Positions 28,644 to 36,670 are shown, counted from the first letter of the stretch. The stretch: 37,358 nt of DNA from Syntrophobacteraceae bacterium (GCA_031292215.1 JARLHO010000070.1:1-37358); one strand, 5' to 3'. Notes: generated by a model from the letters alone, not told the origin. Numbers and translations are program-made.

Positions 28644-28687
28644 GGCCCCGCGGCGGCAATCCAGGATGAACCCGGCGCCGCAGGGCC
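28644..28687 (-). terminator. Hairpin between the small secreted gene and the efflux operon
   Basis: A 12-bp stem (28644-28655 with 28676-28687), with one G-U pair in minus-strand RNA. The loop is about 20 bases. It starts nine bases after the stop of the small gene. A run of seven T follows about 20 bases later on the minus strand, so it is not a clean intrinsic terminator. It may still separate or process the two transcripts. Confidence 0.4.
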
Positions 28688-28695
28688 GGCTTCTT

Positions 28696-28989
28696 TCAGT
28701 CTCGATCGTCCCAATTCTCATGATGGCGGTGACGATAACAGTGGCGCTCATAACTCCGATAATAGGAGTGGCGGTAATAGCTCCCGCCGTACCCGCCATA
28801 GTATCCATACACCCTGACCGGGGCCGGGGCGACATAATATCGGTACACCGGAGGCGCCGAATAATAATAACCTCCACAGGTCGGGCATGCTCCATAGATA
28901 CCGACGGAAAAGCCCACGCCAGCCATGGAGGCAGTGGGCGCGATGAAAAGAACCGATAAAAACAAAACAGCCAAAAGCGTCTTTTTCAT
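28696..28989 (-). CDS. Small secreted Tyr/Gly/His-rich protein
   Basis: A 97-residue protein with a clear signal peptide (MKKTLLAVLFLSVLFIAP, cut near residue 23 after SMA). The mature part is low complexity: Tyr and Gly rich (YYGGYGGSYY), then His/Arg rich (HCYRHRHHENW), with a CPTCGG motif near its start. AGGGGG precedes ATG 28989. I do not know a family for it. The His cluster and the Cys pair could bind metal in the periplasm; this is an inference. It sits between the two-component genes and the efflux operon on the same strand, 151 bp from the former and 137 bp from the latter. Confidence 0.72.
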   Translation of the reverse strand: MKKTLLAVLFLSVLFIAPTASMAGVGFSVGIYGACPTCGGYYYSAPPVYRYYVAPAPVRVYGYYGGYGGSYYRHSYYRSYERHCYRHRHHENWDDRD

Positions 28990-29019
28990 TTTTCCCCCTT
29001 AAAAACAGCCCTCATCGAG

Positions 29020-29120
29020 TTTGTGTCAGCAAAAGGTCATTTCTTATACGCTCCATGTCCGCTCCTGTCAGCGAACCGAAAGGAAAATACCACAACCAAC
29101 CTGACAGGAAGCTGACGAGG
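29020..29120 (-). promoter_or_regulatory. Candidate response-regulator binding region (repeated GTCAG half-sites)
   Basis: Four half-sites lie in 92 bp: GTCAG at 29025 and 29067 and, in reverse, CTGAC at 29101 and 29112. The last two are 11 bp apart, the direct-repeat spacing used by OmpR-family regulators, and CCTGTCAG (29064-29071) with CTGACAGG (29101-29108) makes an inverted pair. The region lies upstream of the small secreted gene and next to the two-component genes. A TATAAG (minus strand, about 29043-29048) could be the -10 box. Binding is an inference. Confidence 0.45.
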
Positions 29121-29140
29121 CGCCGTTCTTTTACCAGACT

Positions 29141-30595
29141 CTACTTCGGGAAATTTAGCGTAACGGTCGTGCCCTGGTTCACTTCACTTCGTATGGTCGC
29201 TCTACCGCAGTGCAATTTCATTATGGACCACACGATGGCAAGCCCCAGTCCGGCGCCGCTCGTTTTTAGCGAGCGAGCGGGGTCCACCCGGTAAAAGCGG
29301 TCGAAGATTTTCGACTGATGCTCGGCCGCGATCCCACGTCCGGTATCCGTTACCGTCAGGTTCACGGATTGATCGGGCAGCCTTTCCGCCTCCATTACGA
29401 CGCGTCCACCCCGCGGAGTGTGCTGAAGAGCGTTGGCGAGAAGATTGGCGATCACCCTCTGTAAAAGAACCGGTTCGGCATTAACCACCGTAGTGGCCCG
29501 GCAAATCACCTCGACTCCCGATTCTTCAGCAACCGCATCATATAATTCCCGAATGTTTTCCATTTCACTGTAGACGTCCACGGGCAGGCGCTCGATCGGG
29601 ATCTCCCGATTCTCCGCCCGAGCCAGAAAAAGAAGGGTCTCGATCATCCGGGACAGGTTCGCATATTCCTCGAGGGCGGCTTCGAGCACCTGTCGATATT
29701 CCTCGGGGGTCCTATCTTTGGAGAGAGTGACTTCCGCGGCGCCCATGAGGCCATTTACAGGCGTGCGCAGCTCGTGAGCGATATCGGCCGAGAATCGGGA
29801 AAGTCTGCTAAACGATTCCTCGAGCCGGTCAAGCATTCCGTCGAAAGCGGCCGCCAGAGCGCCCAATTCCTTTGGCCATGGCGTCAGTCCGATCCTTTCG
29901 TGGAGCTGTTGGGCGGAGATTCTGCGGACAGTTTTAATTATATCGTTTAGGGGCCGGATCCCTCTTCGGACGACGAAGACACAGATACCGATCGAGAATA
30001 TCACCCCGACAAAAAGAACAATCACCATTCTTTTCCGGTAGCTGAGCAGGATTGCTTTCTCGTAGGAGACATCCATGGCCACCTGGATCAGATATCTTTT
30101 ACCGGCGCCGTTGCCCGCCCGGGCCGCTTCAAGCAGAAAATCCCCTCCCGCGGCGGGTTTGCATCGGATCCCTTCGCCCGATTTTTGGCGGACACCAAGT
30201 GGCCGGGGGAAGAGCTCGGGAGGAAGCACATGCTTCATACGCTTTGTCTCGACCAATATATTCCCGTGGTTATCGAGAACTCTAGCGAAGTACATTGCAG
30301 ATTGTTGCGCCGAGGCTCCCCACAGGACCTCTTCTGCGACCTCCTCCTCCAGCACCTTCACGTTATTGGAATTAGCAGCTATAATTGTTTTTAAATGTGC
30401 AATTTTATTAGCGAGAAAGTCATTGTCTTCCCGTGAAATATTTTTGTGCATCGATATGTACAGATACAGCGTGGCGACACAAAGGATAATGACAAAAGAT
30501 AAGGTTATGAGGAAAGTAAGCCTGCCGACAAGCGACCAGGGGCCGAATCCACAAGTTGCCTTTTTTGACGGGATTTCACCTTTGCTCAAGGACAT
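29141..30595 (-). CDS. Membrane sensor histidine kinase, CusS-like
   Basis: A 484-residue sensor kinase. Two membrane helices (about 25-48 and 189-209) enclose a periplasmic sensor of about 140 residues. A HAMP domain, the DHp domain with His274 (ADIAHELRTPVNG), and the HATPase domain with N-box (VIANLLANALQHTP), DTGRGI and GAGLGLAI follow. The layout and size match the heavy-metal sensor group (CusS/CzcS), although the periplasmic part has few His or Met residues. Its start lies inside the end of the regulator gene (20-bp overlap), a typical coupled pair. The periplasmic signal is unknown. Confidence 0.9.
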   Translation of the reverse strand: MSLSKGEIPSKKATCGFGPWSLVGRLTFLITLSFVIILCVATLYLYISMHKNISREDNDFLANKIAHLKTIIAANSNNVKVLEEEVAEEVLWGASAQQSAMYFARVLDNHGNILVETKRMKHVLPPELFPRPLGVRQKSGEGIRCKPAAGGDFLLEAARAGNGAGKRYLIQVAMDVSYEKAILLSYRKRMVIVLFVGVIFSIGICVFVVRRGIRPLNDIIKTVRRISAQQLHERIGLTPWPKELGALAAAFDGMLDRLEESFSRLSRFSADIAHELRTPVNGLMGAAEVTLSKDRTPEEYRQVLEAALEEYANLSRMIETLLFLARAENREIPIERLPVDVYSEMENIRELYDAVAEESGVEVICRATTVVNAEPVLLQRVIANLLANALQHTPRGGRVVMEAERLPDQSVNLTVTDTGRGIAAEHQSKIFDRFYRVDPARSLKTSGAGLGLAIVWSIMKLHCGRATIRSEVNQGTTVTLNFPK

Positions 30596-31247
30596 AGCCT
30601 ACCCCGCGCACCGTATGAATAAGACTCACCGCGAAGGGGTCGTCGACCTTTTTGCGTAGTCGCCCGACAGCTACTTCGACCGGATTGGAATCGCTGTCAA
30701 ACAGTATGCCCCAGACCTGTCCGGCGATGTAGTTTTTGGAGAGCACTTCCGTCGTCCGTCGCGCGAGCAACTCCAAGAGGAGAAACTCCTTGGGTGTAAG
30801 ATCGAGGGGGCGCCCGCTTCTTGTGGCCTTATGCCGTGTAATGTCGATCTCCAGATCGGCCACGCAAAAGACATCCGACTGCCTGAGGGGAGCACGCCGC
30901 AATAGAGAGCGGATACGGGCGAGCAGTTCGGAAAAGGCAAAGGGTTTCACCAGGTAATCATCAGCCCCGAGATCGAGCCCTTTTATGCGATCGCAAACCG
31001 CGTCCCGCGCGGTAAGGAAAATAACGGGGGTCTCCTTGTTTTGGCTGCGCAAATCTTTTACGATCGACCAGCCGCTTTTGCGCGGCAACATCACATCGAG
31101 TATAACCAGGTCGTAGGGTTCGGTCGTCGCCAAATGGAGACCCTCTTCACCATTTTCGGCGACATCGACGATGAAGCCTTTCTCAGCCAGCCCTTTGCTG
31201 ACATAGCTCGATGTCATTTTATTATCTTCTACGATCAGAATGCGCAT
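30576..31247 (-). CDS. OmpR-family response regulator, CusR-like
   Basis: A 223-residue regulator. The receiver domain has phospho-acceptor Asp51 (LVILDVMLP), Thr/Ser in IFLTARD and Lys101 (LVKPF); the C-terminal OmpR-type winged helix ends with VSLIHTVRGVGYVLE. ATG 31247 has GGAG upstream and starts the conserved MRILIVEDNK; longer in-frame starts add a non-homologous leader. It overlaps the sensor gene by 20 bp. It probably controls the adjacent small secreted gene and efflux operon, through GTCAG sites near 29020-29120. Confidence 0.92.
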   Translation of the reverse strand: MRILIVEDNKMTSSYVSKGLAEKGFIVDVAENGEEGLHLATTEPYDLVILDVMLPRKSGWSIVKDLRSQNKETPVIFLTARDAVCDRIKGLDLGADDYLVKPFAFSELLARIRSLLRRAPLRQSDVFCVADLEIDITRHKATRSGRPLDLTPKEFLLLELLARRTTEVLSKNYIAGQVWGILFDSDSNPVEVAVGRLRKKVDDPFAVSLIHTVRGVGYVLEQR

Positions 31248-31333
31248 GTGCTCCGCCGTTGCCTTTGCTGTCCGTTCCCCTGCCACAAAGCACGGCAACG
31301 GGATTTATACCAGGTTGGGTTCAAGATTTGGCT

Positions 31334-31360
31334 GATGGGTTGCGCTTTGTTTCCGTGTCA
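31334..31360. repeat. Dispersed repeat arm (GATGGGTTGCGC type)
   Basis: GGCTGATGGGTTGCGCT here matches the left arm of the 317-bp inverted-repeat structure at 36767, also in a non-coding gap. It lies in the 120 bp between the ABC permease stop and the regulator start. Only one arm is visible here. Confidence 0.5.
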
Positions 31361-31367
31361 TTTCTCG

Positions 31368-32165
31368 TCAAGTTTCGCTCTTTAGCCTGCGCAGTGTCAA
31401 TTGCTCGGCGGCCGAAAATGCGTGCGAGCGAACAAAAAGCGTGCAGAGCAGCGAGGTAATCCCCGCAGTGGCAAAAAGCATGGTGACGACGGTAAACTGG
31501 TAGATGGCGGCCACTACCGGGTTGCCTCCGGCAATGACCATACCGGCCATGAGGCCCGGAATCCACACGATCCCAAGGGAGCGCAGATTGTTGAGGTTGG
31601 GGATGAGGCTGGCCCGCGCGGCGGCCCGGGCATAAGGGGCTACCGCGGCGGCCGGGGAGGCGCCAAGGGCCAGCGCGGCTTCGATTTGCCCCGGATGCGC
31701 TTCGACTTCGGCCCGGAAGCGCTCCAGAGCAAGAGCGGCCGTATTCATGGCGTTGGCGATTATCATGCTGCCAACGGGCACAACCGTTGCGGGAGCGGCA
31801 TCGATTACGCCCAGCGCGACCATGATGGCGATAACCAGCCCGGCTCCGATCAACACCGCCGGAACGCTCACCTGCAGGATGCCGGGGATATTTTTAGTCC
31901 TTCGGGCGGCGATAACCGCTGCGGCCACCATCATGGCCGACAGCACGAGGGCGCTTAGCCACCGCGCGCTTCCCAAAACCAGTGTCAGCAGCAAGCCGGC
32001 CAGGACAATCTGGCCTATTCCCCGCACGAGCGCGGTTCTGGTTTCGGCCAGCAAACCAATACCGGCCCGGCGTGCAAGCAAGGCTACCGCAAGGGCCAGG
32101 GCGACAGCGCCTGCGGCCTGCGCCGAGCGGGCAGCAAAAGTCTCAATGAGAAGCTGAGCGTGCAT
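31368..32165 (-). CDS. fetB: ABC transporter permease, FetB-like (UPF0014)
   Basis: A 265-residue permease with about seven membrane segments and the UPF0014/FetB signature: PVGSMIIANAMNTAALALERF (about residues 127-147), GQIEAALALGASPAAA, and LRSLGIVWIPGLMAGMVIAGGNPVVAAIYQF. In E. coli the FetAB pair exports iron and helps against oxidative stress; that is an assignment by family only. I chose ATG 32165 because GGAGGTG precedes it; the gene then overlaps the ATPase gene by 23 bp. It is the second gene of a two-gene operon. Confidence 0.87.
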   Translation of the reverse strand: MHAQLLIETFAARSAQAAGAVALALAVALLARRAGIGLLAETRTALVRGIGQIVLAGLLLTLVLGSARWLSALVLSAMMVAAAVIAARRTKNIPGILQVSVPAVLIGAGLVIAIMVALGVIDAAPATVVPVGSMIIANAMNTAALALERFRAEVEAHPGQIEAALALGASPAAAVAPYARAAARASLIPNLNNLRSLGIVWIPGLMAGMVIAGGNPVVAAIYQFTVVTMLFATAGITSLLCTLFVRSHAFSAAEQLTLRRLKSET

Positions 32166-32901
32166 CGAGCACCTCCGGGGGCAAGCCATCCAAAACCAGC
32201 CGGCCCGAATCGATATGGAGCGCGCGGCAAGAGATCCTGGCGGCCTGCGCCAGATCATGGGTGACCATGAGGGCGGTCAAAAGGCGATCGGTTATGATCC
32301 TTGCCAGCAATTCCTCGATCTCGCCTTCAGCGCCTTGGTCAAGCGAGGAGGTCGGCTCATCCAGGAGCAGCACATCGGGTTTATTGGCAAGCGTTCGAGC
32401 CAGTGAGACGCGCTGGGCCTCGCCCCCGGAAAGGTTGGCCACATCGCGCCCGCCAAACCCCTTTAGCCCAACCTGTTCCAGCAGGTCCTCAATTTCTGCG
32501 GCCAAGAGGTCTTCGCCGCGCCGGCGAGGTCCAAAGCGCAGGTTCTCGGCTACCGAGCCCGGAAACAAATAAGCCGACTGCATCATCATGCCCACCCTGC
32601 GCCGCAGTTCCCGCGGGGGAAACCGGTGGTACTCACGGCCGTCAAAATAGACCGAGCCCCCGGTGGGCTCATCGAGCCTGTTTAGCAGGCGAAGAAAAGA
32701 CGATTTGCCCGCCCCGCTCGGCCCAACGATCGCCACCAACTCGCCCCGCTTGATCTTAACGCTAACGGCGTTCACCAGCACTTTCCCCGCGACCTCGCGA
32801 GTAAGGTCCCTGGTTTCAAGAAATGCATCGGTGTCAGGCTGTGGGGCAGAACCTGCGGAAACGGTGGGGCTGTCGAAATCTTTGCGATCGCGGATCGTCA
32901 T
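32143..32901 (-). CDS. fetA: ABC transporter ATP-binding protein, FetA-like
   Basis: A 252-residue ATPase with Walker A (GPSGAGKSS), Q-loop region (GMMMQSAYLFPG), signature (LSGGEAQRVSLART), Walker B (VLLLDEPTSSLD) and H-loop (MVTHD). The first 25 residues are a low-conservation leader. Partner of the permease, with a 23-bp overlap. The assignment to FetA rests on the UPF0014 partner. The ribosome site before ATG 32901 is weak, so a start at a later codon is possible. Confidence 0.87.
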   Translation of the reverse strand: MTIRDRKDFDSPTVSAGSAPQPDTDAFLETRDLTREVAGKVLVNAVSVKIKRGELVAIVGPSGAGKSSFLRLLNRLDEPTGGSVYFDGREYHRFPPRELRRRVGMMMQSAYLFPGSVAENLRFGPRRRGEDLLAAEIEDLLEQVGLKGFGGRDVANLSGGEAQRVSLARTLANKPDVLLLDEPTSSLDQGAEGEIEELLARIITDRLLTALMVTHDLAQAARISCRALHIDSGRLVLDGLPPEVLDARSASH

Positions 32902-33215
32902 CTCAAGTTATCTCGTTTACTAATGATTTTCGCGCCATTAGCCGGCCGGGCGACCCGGAATAAAAATAAGCAAGGGAGCGGGCCGCGCTACTGCTTTGCA
33001 CATGAATTATAAGAAAATACACTATTGTCCGGTAACTTTTGAATCGGCAGCTATAAACGTTCGATTTCCAATGCTCTTTGGCAAAGTTTCCCGTTTTCGA
33101 TTTGAATTTGGGTAGTGCTGTGTGCACGGCATTCATGGATTAGGTCTGAAACTCGGGCCAAAATGTTGTGCCGGTTTTTGCAGGGTGGGCACAGCCTTAT
33201 CTTGCCTACCTTTTC

Positions 33216-33242
33216 GGTGGGCACAGTGAAACTGTGCCCACC
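33216..33242. repeat. REP-like palindrome
   Basis: GGTGGGCACAGT, GAA, ACTGTGCCCACC: a perfect 12-bp stem with a three-base loop. One arm recurs just to the left (gggtgggcacag, 33183-33194) with diverged surroundings. The form matches dispersed palindromic repeats between genes. There is no T-run, so it is not a simple terminator. Confidence 0.7.
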
Positions 33243-33614
33243 CACATTCGCCGCCGCTTTTGAAATTAACCGGACAGCAGTGAAGAAAATACTTGAAAAT
33301 AGTAATGCATTTGTAATCGTTTTTATAGTAATATGTGAGCAGTCAGGGGAAACAAGCTTATGCGGACCGTTGGTGAAAGGCCAGGACAATCCGGCGGCAA
33401 CCGGAGCGCCGCGTAAACTTTGTTTTCGAGACACAATCCAGCATATTGGTTTCATTCACGTCTAGTTTAGATATACATGTTTCCTGTAAGAGATCTAATA
33501 CTGAATTCTGCCCGAGGTGGACAATTTTGCAGTCATTTTGGCAAAGATCAAACCCGGCAATGGTTATCGCACTTTTGGCGCTTAAGTTGTTGCATTATTC
33601 GCGTTTAAAGATGG

Positions 33615-33664
33615 GGCGCCAGTCTCCGCCTGCCTTGCGACTCTTTGGCAGGTTGGCTGGCGCC
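33615..33664 (+). promoter_or_regulatory. Two-part hairpin in the 5' leader of the zinc-ribbon gene
   Basis: The outer stem GGCGCCAG (33615-33622) pairs with CTGGCGCC (33657-33664); the inner stem CCTGCC (33629-33634) pairs with GGCAGG (33647-33652). It ends about six bases before the ribosome binding site (GGGAGG) and 20 bases before the start, so folding could affect translation or mRNA stability. No known riboswitch was recognised. Confidence 0.5.
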
Positions 33665-33684
33665 AACCAGGGGAGGACCTGTCA

Positions 33685-33918
33685 ATGGCTTTTTGCCCGA
33701 GATGTGGAGGCGAGTTAAAAAGTATTCACCGTTTGCGAATGGACCGTGCCCTCAGTTTTTTCTACCCGGTGCGCCGGTTCCGTTGCAGTAGTTCGGGATG
33801 CGATTTCGAAGGCCGCCTGGCAGACCGTGACAGAGTCAAAAAGAGGATGCTGATATTGGTCGTCCCGATGTCAATTATCCTGACAGTTCTTATACGTTGG
33901 TTCGTGGCGCATGAGTAG
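33685..33918 (+). CDS. Small zinc-ribbon membrane protein
   Basis: A 77-residue protein. CPRCGG (residues 4-9) and RCSSSGCDFEG (about 33-43) give four Cys for a zinc ribbon, and residues about 52-72 form one membrane helix (LILVVPMSIILTVLIRWF). GGGGAGG lies upstream of ATG 33685. It looks complete and real, but has no family name I can give. It stands alone, 85 bp before the barrel-protein gene. Confidence 0.75.
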   Translation: MAFCPRCGGELKSIHRLRMDRALSFFYPVRRFRCSSSGCDFEGRLADRDRVKKRMLILVVPMSIILTVLIRWFVAHE

Positions 33919-34003
33919 TGGTTGACGACAAAGGCGGTGGCATCCCCTTCCGAGTAATTGTATTTCCCGAATAGTCGGTTGTCGAAATGATCGCAGGAGA
34001 GCC

Positions 34004-34850
34004 ATGCGCCGCGCAACCTCATTACTCCTGTTTTTTTTCATTTTCCTCTTTTTTTTTTGCTCCATGGACTCCGACTTTGGCCGGGCCTCCCTTTAGAACC
34101 GACGACCCCCAACCCGTCGACTATCGGCACTGGGAATTCTACCTTGCGTCCCAGTATCAAAAAAATACGGGGGGCGTTAGCGCCACCGCCCCTCACGTTG
34201 AAATCAACTACGGGGTCCGCCCCGATTTTCAGCTCCATCTCATTTTGCCCATGGAGTACGCAAAACCGCGGGGTCAGCCATCTCATTACGGATACTCGGA
34301 TACCGAACTCGGGCTGAAGTGGCGATTCTACAGCGAGAAACGGAAAAAATTCATGGCCGGGAGCTTTCCCCTTGTGGAAATCCCTACGGGAGAGGAATCA
34401 AGGGGTCTTGGAAACGGCGCCCCCCAGGTATTTATCCCACTATGGCTGCAAAAAGAATGGGGACCGTGGCTTTCCAATGTCGGGGGCGGCTACTGGTTTA
34501 ATTCCGGCGCCGGCCACAGGGACTTCCAGTTCCTGGGGGCAATGGTTCAGCGAGACGTAAACAGGTATTGGACTCTTGGCGCGGAAATTTTCTACCAGAC
34601 CCCGAGCGATAGTAGCGGCGCGCATGAAGTCGGGTTTAACGCAGGCGGCTTCCTCAAGCTGACTAAGAATCAGCAGATATTGTTTACCGCAGGGAGCGAT
34701 ATCCATGGTCCCAACAGCTTTTTCTATTACCTCGCTTATTACTTAACTTTTGGACCCGGGGAGGAAAAAGGGGGGTTGCGGACGCCAGGATTTCAAAAAG
34801 GGTGGCCACACTCATCGCCGGTAGACATCGCGAGGTTGGAGCGAGAATAA
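34004..34850 (+). pseudogene. Outer-membrane barrel protein (transporter-like) with frameshift in the signal-peptide T-run
   Basis: ATG 34004 has AGGAG upstream and starts a signal peptide (MRRATSLLLFFFIFLFFF), but its frame ends at a TAG soon after. The rest of the protein (PWTPTLAGPPFRTDDPQPVDYRHWEFYLA ... in order, to 34850) lies in another frame. A run of ten T at 34049-34058 joins them; nine T would give one protein with a signal peptide cut near TLA/GPP and about 281 residues. The mature part has alternating beta-strand character and resembles the 'transporter' outer-membrane family (MetA-pathway/phenol-degradation type). The alternative start at 33987 stays in the downstream frame but lacks a ribosome site. 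Could be phase-variable, slippage-rescued, a recent pseudogene or a sequencing error. Confidence 0.75.
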
Positions 34851-34892
34851 AACTTGAATTTCCGCCCAAGCAAAGAGGCAAGGGCCAGAAGC

Positions 34893-34912
34893 GCGGGGAG
34901 CTGTGCCCCCGC
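34893..34912 (+). terminator. Possible hairpin after the barrel-protein gene
   Basis: GCGGGG (34893-34898) pairs with CCCCGC (34907-34912), about 43 bases after the barrel stop. No T-run follows, so it is a weak terminator candidate and may simply be a repeat fragment. Confidence 0.3.
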
Positions 34913-35044
34913 ACCCCCACGGGTTTCGGGTCCCACCCATCCCGGGCCTGATACCAGATTGCGTTAAAGACCGCCCTTGCCGCCCCGGGCAGATGAGTTT
35001 AGACTACGGCACGGGTGGATGAACCCGATCGCAAGGAGTGGCCA

Positions 35045-36670
35045 ATGCCAGCAGACGTAGTAAAACTCGATGACAGGCGGCTAAGAAAAACCGGGGCCGC
35101 ACAGCTTGCCCGGGAGCTCATGGGCCTTCCCGCCAAACGGCGCCTGGAGCTTATTTTGGAAAGGCCCGACGCCCAATCGGTTACGAGGGCTCTGGAGGCA
35201 AACGATTTTTTCCACACGATCCAGGAAATCGGCCCCGACGACAGTCTATCGCTTCTTGCCCTGGCCAGCATCGAGCAGGTCAATCACCTCTTTGACATCG
35301 AGTGGTGGCGAAGGGACAGCCTGGAGCCCGCCAAAGCCCTTGCCTGGCTCGAGCGGCTAACCGGCGCGGGCGAAGAAAAGCTTTTCGAATGGATTTCCAA
35401 GGCCGACTACGAGCTGTTGGTAACTCTTTTCAAGCAATGGATATCGGTCGATACCGCCCCCGAGGACATCGACATGATCGAGGCCGCCGAGAGCCTGCCG
35501 CCAATGAGCCTGGACAACTTTTACTTCTGGGAATCGCGATACCCGCAGTTCGACGACCTTATCACCCAGATGCTCACGATTATCTTTGAGACCAACTACG
35601 TTTTTTTTAAAGAACTCCTAAACAGCGTCATTTACGCACCGGCCCCGGAGGTCGAGGAAAGCGCCCTGCGCTTCCATCGCGCAAGGCTCGAAGACCACGG
35701 TATTCCCGATTTCTACGACGCCCTGGAGATCTATCGGGTGATCGGAGCAGGCGAATTCACAGAAAAGATCGTGTTTGCCCAAGGTGAGGCTGCGCCTGCG
35801 GCCCCTACTTTCGCCCTTGCCCTTTTGCCCCCGCAGGACCTTTTCGCAAAGACCCTCGCAAGGCTAGAGGACCCGGATCTGGTCGAAACCCTTCAGGCCG
35901 AGACCGCCGCCCTGGCAAACAAGGTCATCATTGCCGATCAGATTGCCCCCGATGATGCACGGGCGCTTCGGCGGGCCGTGGACAAAACGCTTGCCTACAT
36001 CAACCTGGGGCTCGAACTGCGCTCGGGGGCAAACCTGGAGAAGGCCTCACAAATTGTTGGCAACAATTTCCTGGAGCATCTTTTCAGGCTTGCCCAGGCC
36101 GAGGTGGCACGGGTGCGGGGACGGCTAAGGAAAACGGTTGCGGGGGGGATAAAGCACCTCGACGGCGAGTGGCACGAGGGGGCCGAGGAGCTTTTGGCCA
36201 CTACCCCGAAAATCTTTCGGAGCGGGCGAACCTCGTATGATTTTTTCCGGACCCCTTCGGACCTGGCAAGGGCCAGTCATTTTGTTGACGTTATCATCGC
36301 GGCCGGCGACCTGTACAAGCGGCTGACCGGGAACACGAGGGAACCCGGCACGGCATCGGGGGAGGATGTAACGGTTGGGATGGTTGTACTGACCGCTGCG
36401 GCCAACCTGCTGCTATCGGGCAAATGGAGCGCGCAACCTCTGCGGCAGCCCTCCTGGCCCGAGATTTTTTCTTCCGTACACCCTCGCACAATCCGCGGAG
36501 CGGTGACCAAGGGGATCGAGGGCACGGTTAGCGAGGCCAAAAGAAGATCTCTTGTCCTGACCTATCTTGACCCCATTTTGCGGGACTACGAACTGGAAAT
36601 GGGTGCGTTTTCCCTTAAAGGCCCGCCGGACCCGCAGCTTGTCAGGTTTTTTGTTTTCACTGAAGAGTGA
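35045..36670 (+). CDS. DUF6178-family protein
   Basis: A 541-residue soluble protein, all helical by composition, of the DUF6178 family known mainly from Desulfobacterota. The N-terminal region (AQLARELMGLPAKRRLELILERPDAQ) and the middle (FFHTIQEIGPDDSLSLLALASIEQVNHLFDIEWWRRDSLEPAKALAWLERL) carry the family pattern. There are no Cys clusters, no signal peptide and no catalytic motif I recognise. I chose ATG 35045 because AAGGAG precedes it; an in-frame ATG at 35015 lacks such a site. The function is not known and the neighbours (barrel protein, repeats) do not help. Confidence 0.82.
   Translation: MPADVVKLDDRRLRKTGAAQLARELMGLPAKRRLELILERPDAQSVTRALEANDFFHTIQEIGPDDSLSLLALASIEQVNHLFDIEWWRRDSLEPAKALAWLERLTGAGEEKLFEWISKADYELLVTLFKQWISVDTAPEDIDMIEAAESLPPMSLDNFYFWESRYPQFDDLITQMLTIIFETNYVFFKELLNSVIYAPAPEVEESALRFHRARLEDHGIPDFYDALEIYRVIGAGEFTEKIVFAQGEAAPAAPTFALALLPPQDLFAKTLARLEDPDLVETLQAETAALANKVIIADQIAPDDARALRRAVDKTLAYINLGLELRSGANLEKASQIVGNNFLEHLFRLAQAEVARVRGRLRKTVAGGIKHLDGEWHEGAEELLATTPKIFRSGRTSYDFFRTPSDLARASHFVDVIIAAGDLYKRLTGNTREPGTASGEDVTVGMVVLTAAANLLLSGKWSAQPLRQPSWPEIFSSVHPRTIRGAVTKGIEGTVSEAKRRSLVLTYLDPILRDYELEMGAFSLKGPPDPQLVRFFVFTEE

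Larger units (their letters stand above)
32902..33684. other. Long non-coding stretch with REP-like hairpin and leader structure
   Basis: No convincing gene in 783 bp; the frames present lack domains and good ribosome sites. The centre (about 33280-33360) is AT-rich. A perfect 12-bp inverted repeat lies at 33216-33242. A GC-rich stretch around 33371-33413 could fold (UCCGG/CCGGA with a CGGCAA loop, or CGGCG/CGCCG), and a 50-base two-part hairpin at 33615-33664 lies just before the next gene. The right part is most likely the leader and promoter of the zinc-ribbon gene. Confidence 0.55.

Noticed and set aside
33340-33425. Cobalamin, c-di-GMP or molybdenum-cofactor riboswitch
   Set aside because: Some short words (GGGGAAAC, GGTGAAAGGCC) look suggestive, but the conserved cores of these classes are not present in order.
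33115-33465. 116-codon plus-strand frame in the gap after the ABC genes
   Set aside because: It translates the REP-like palindrome and AT-rich spacer; no ribosome site and no domain.
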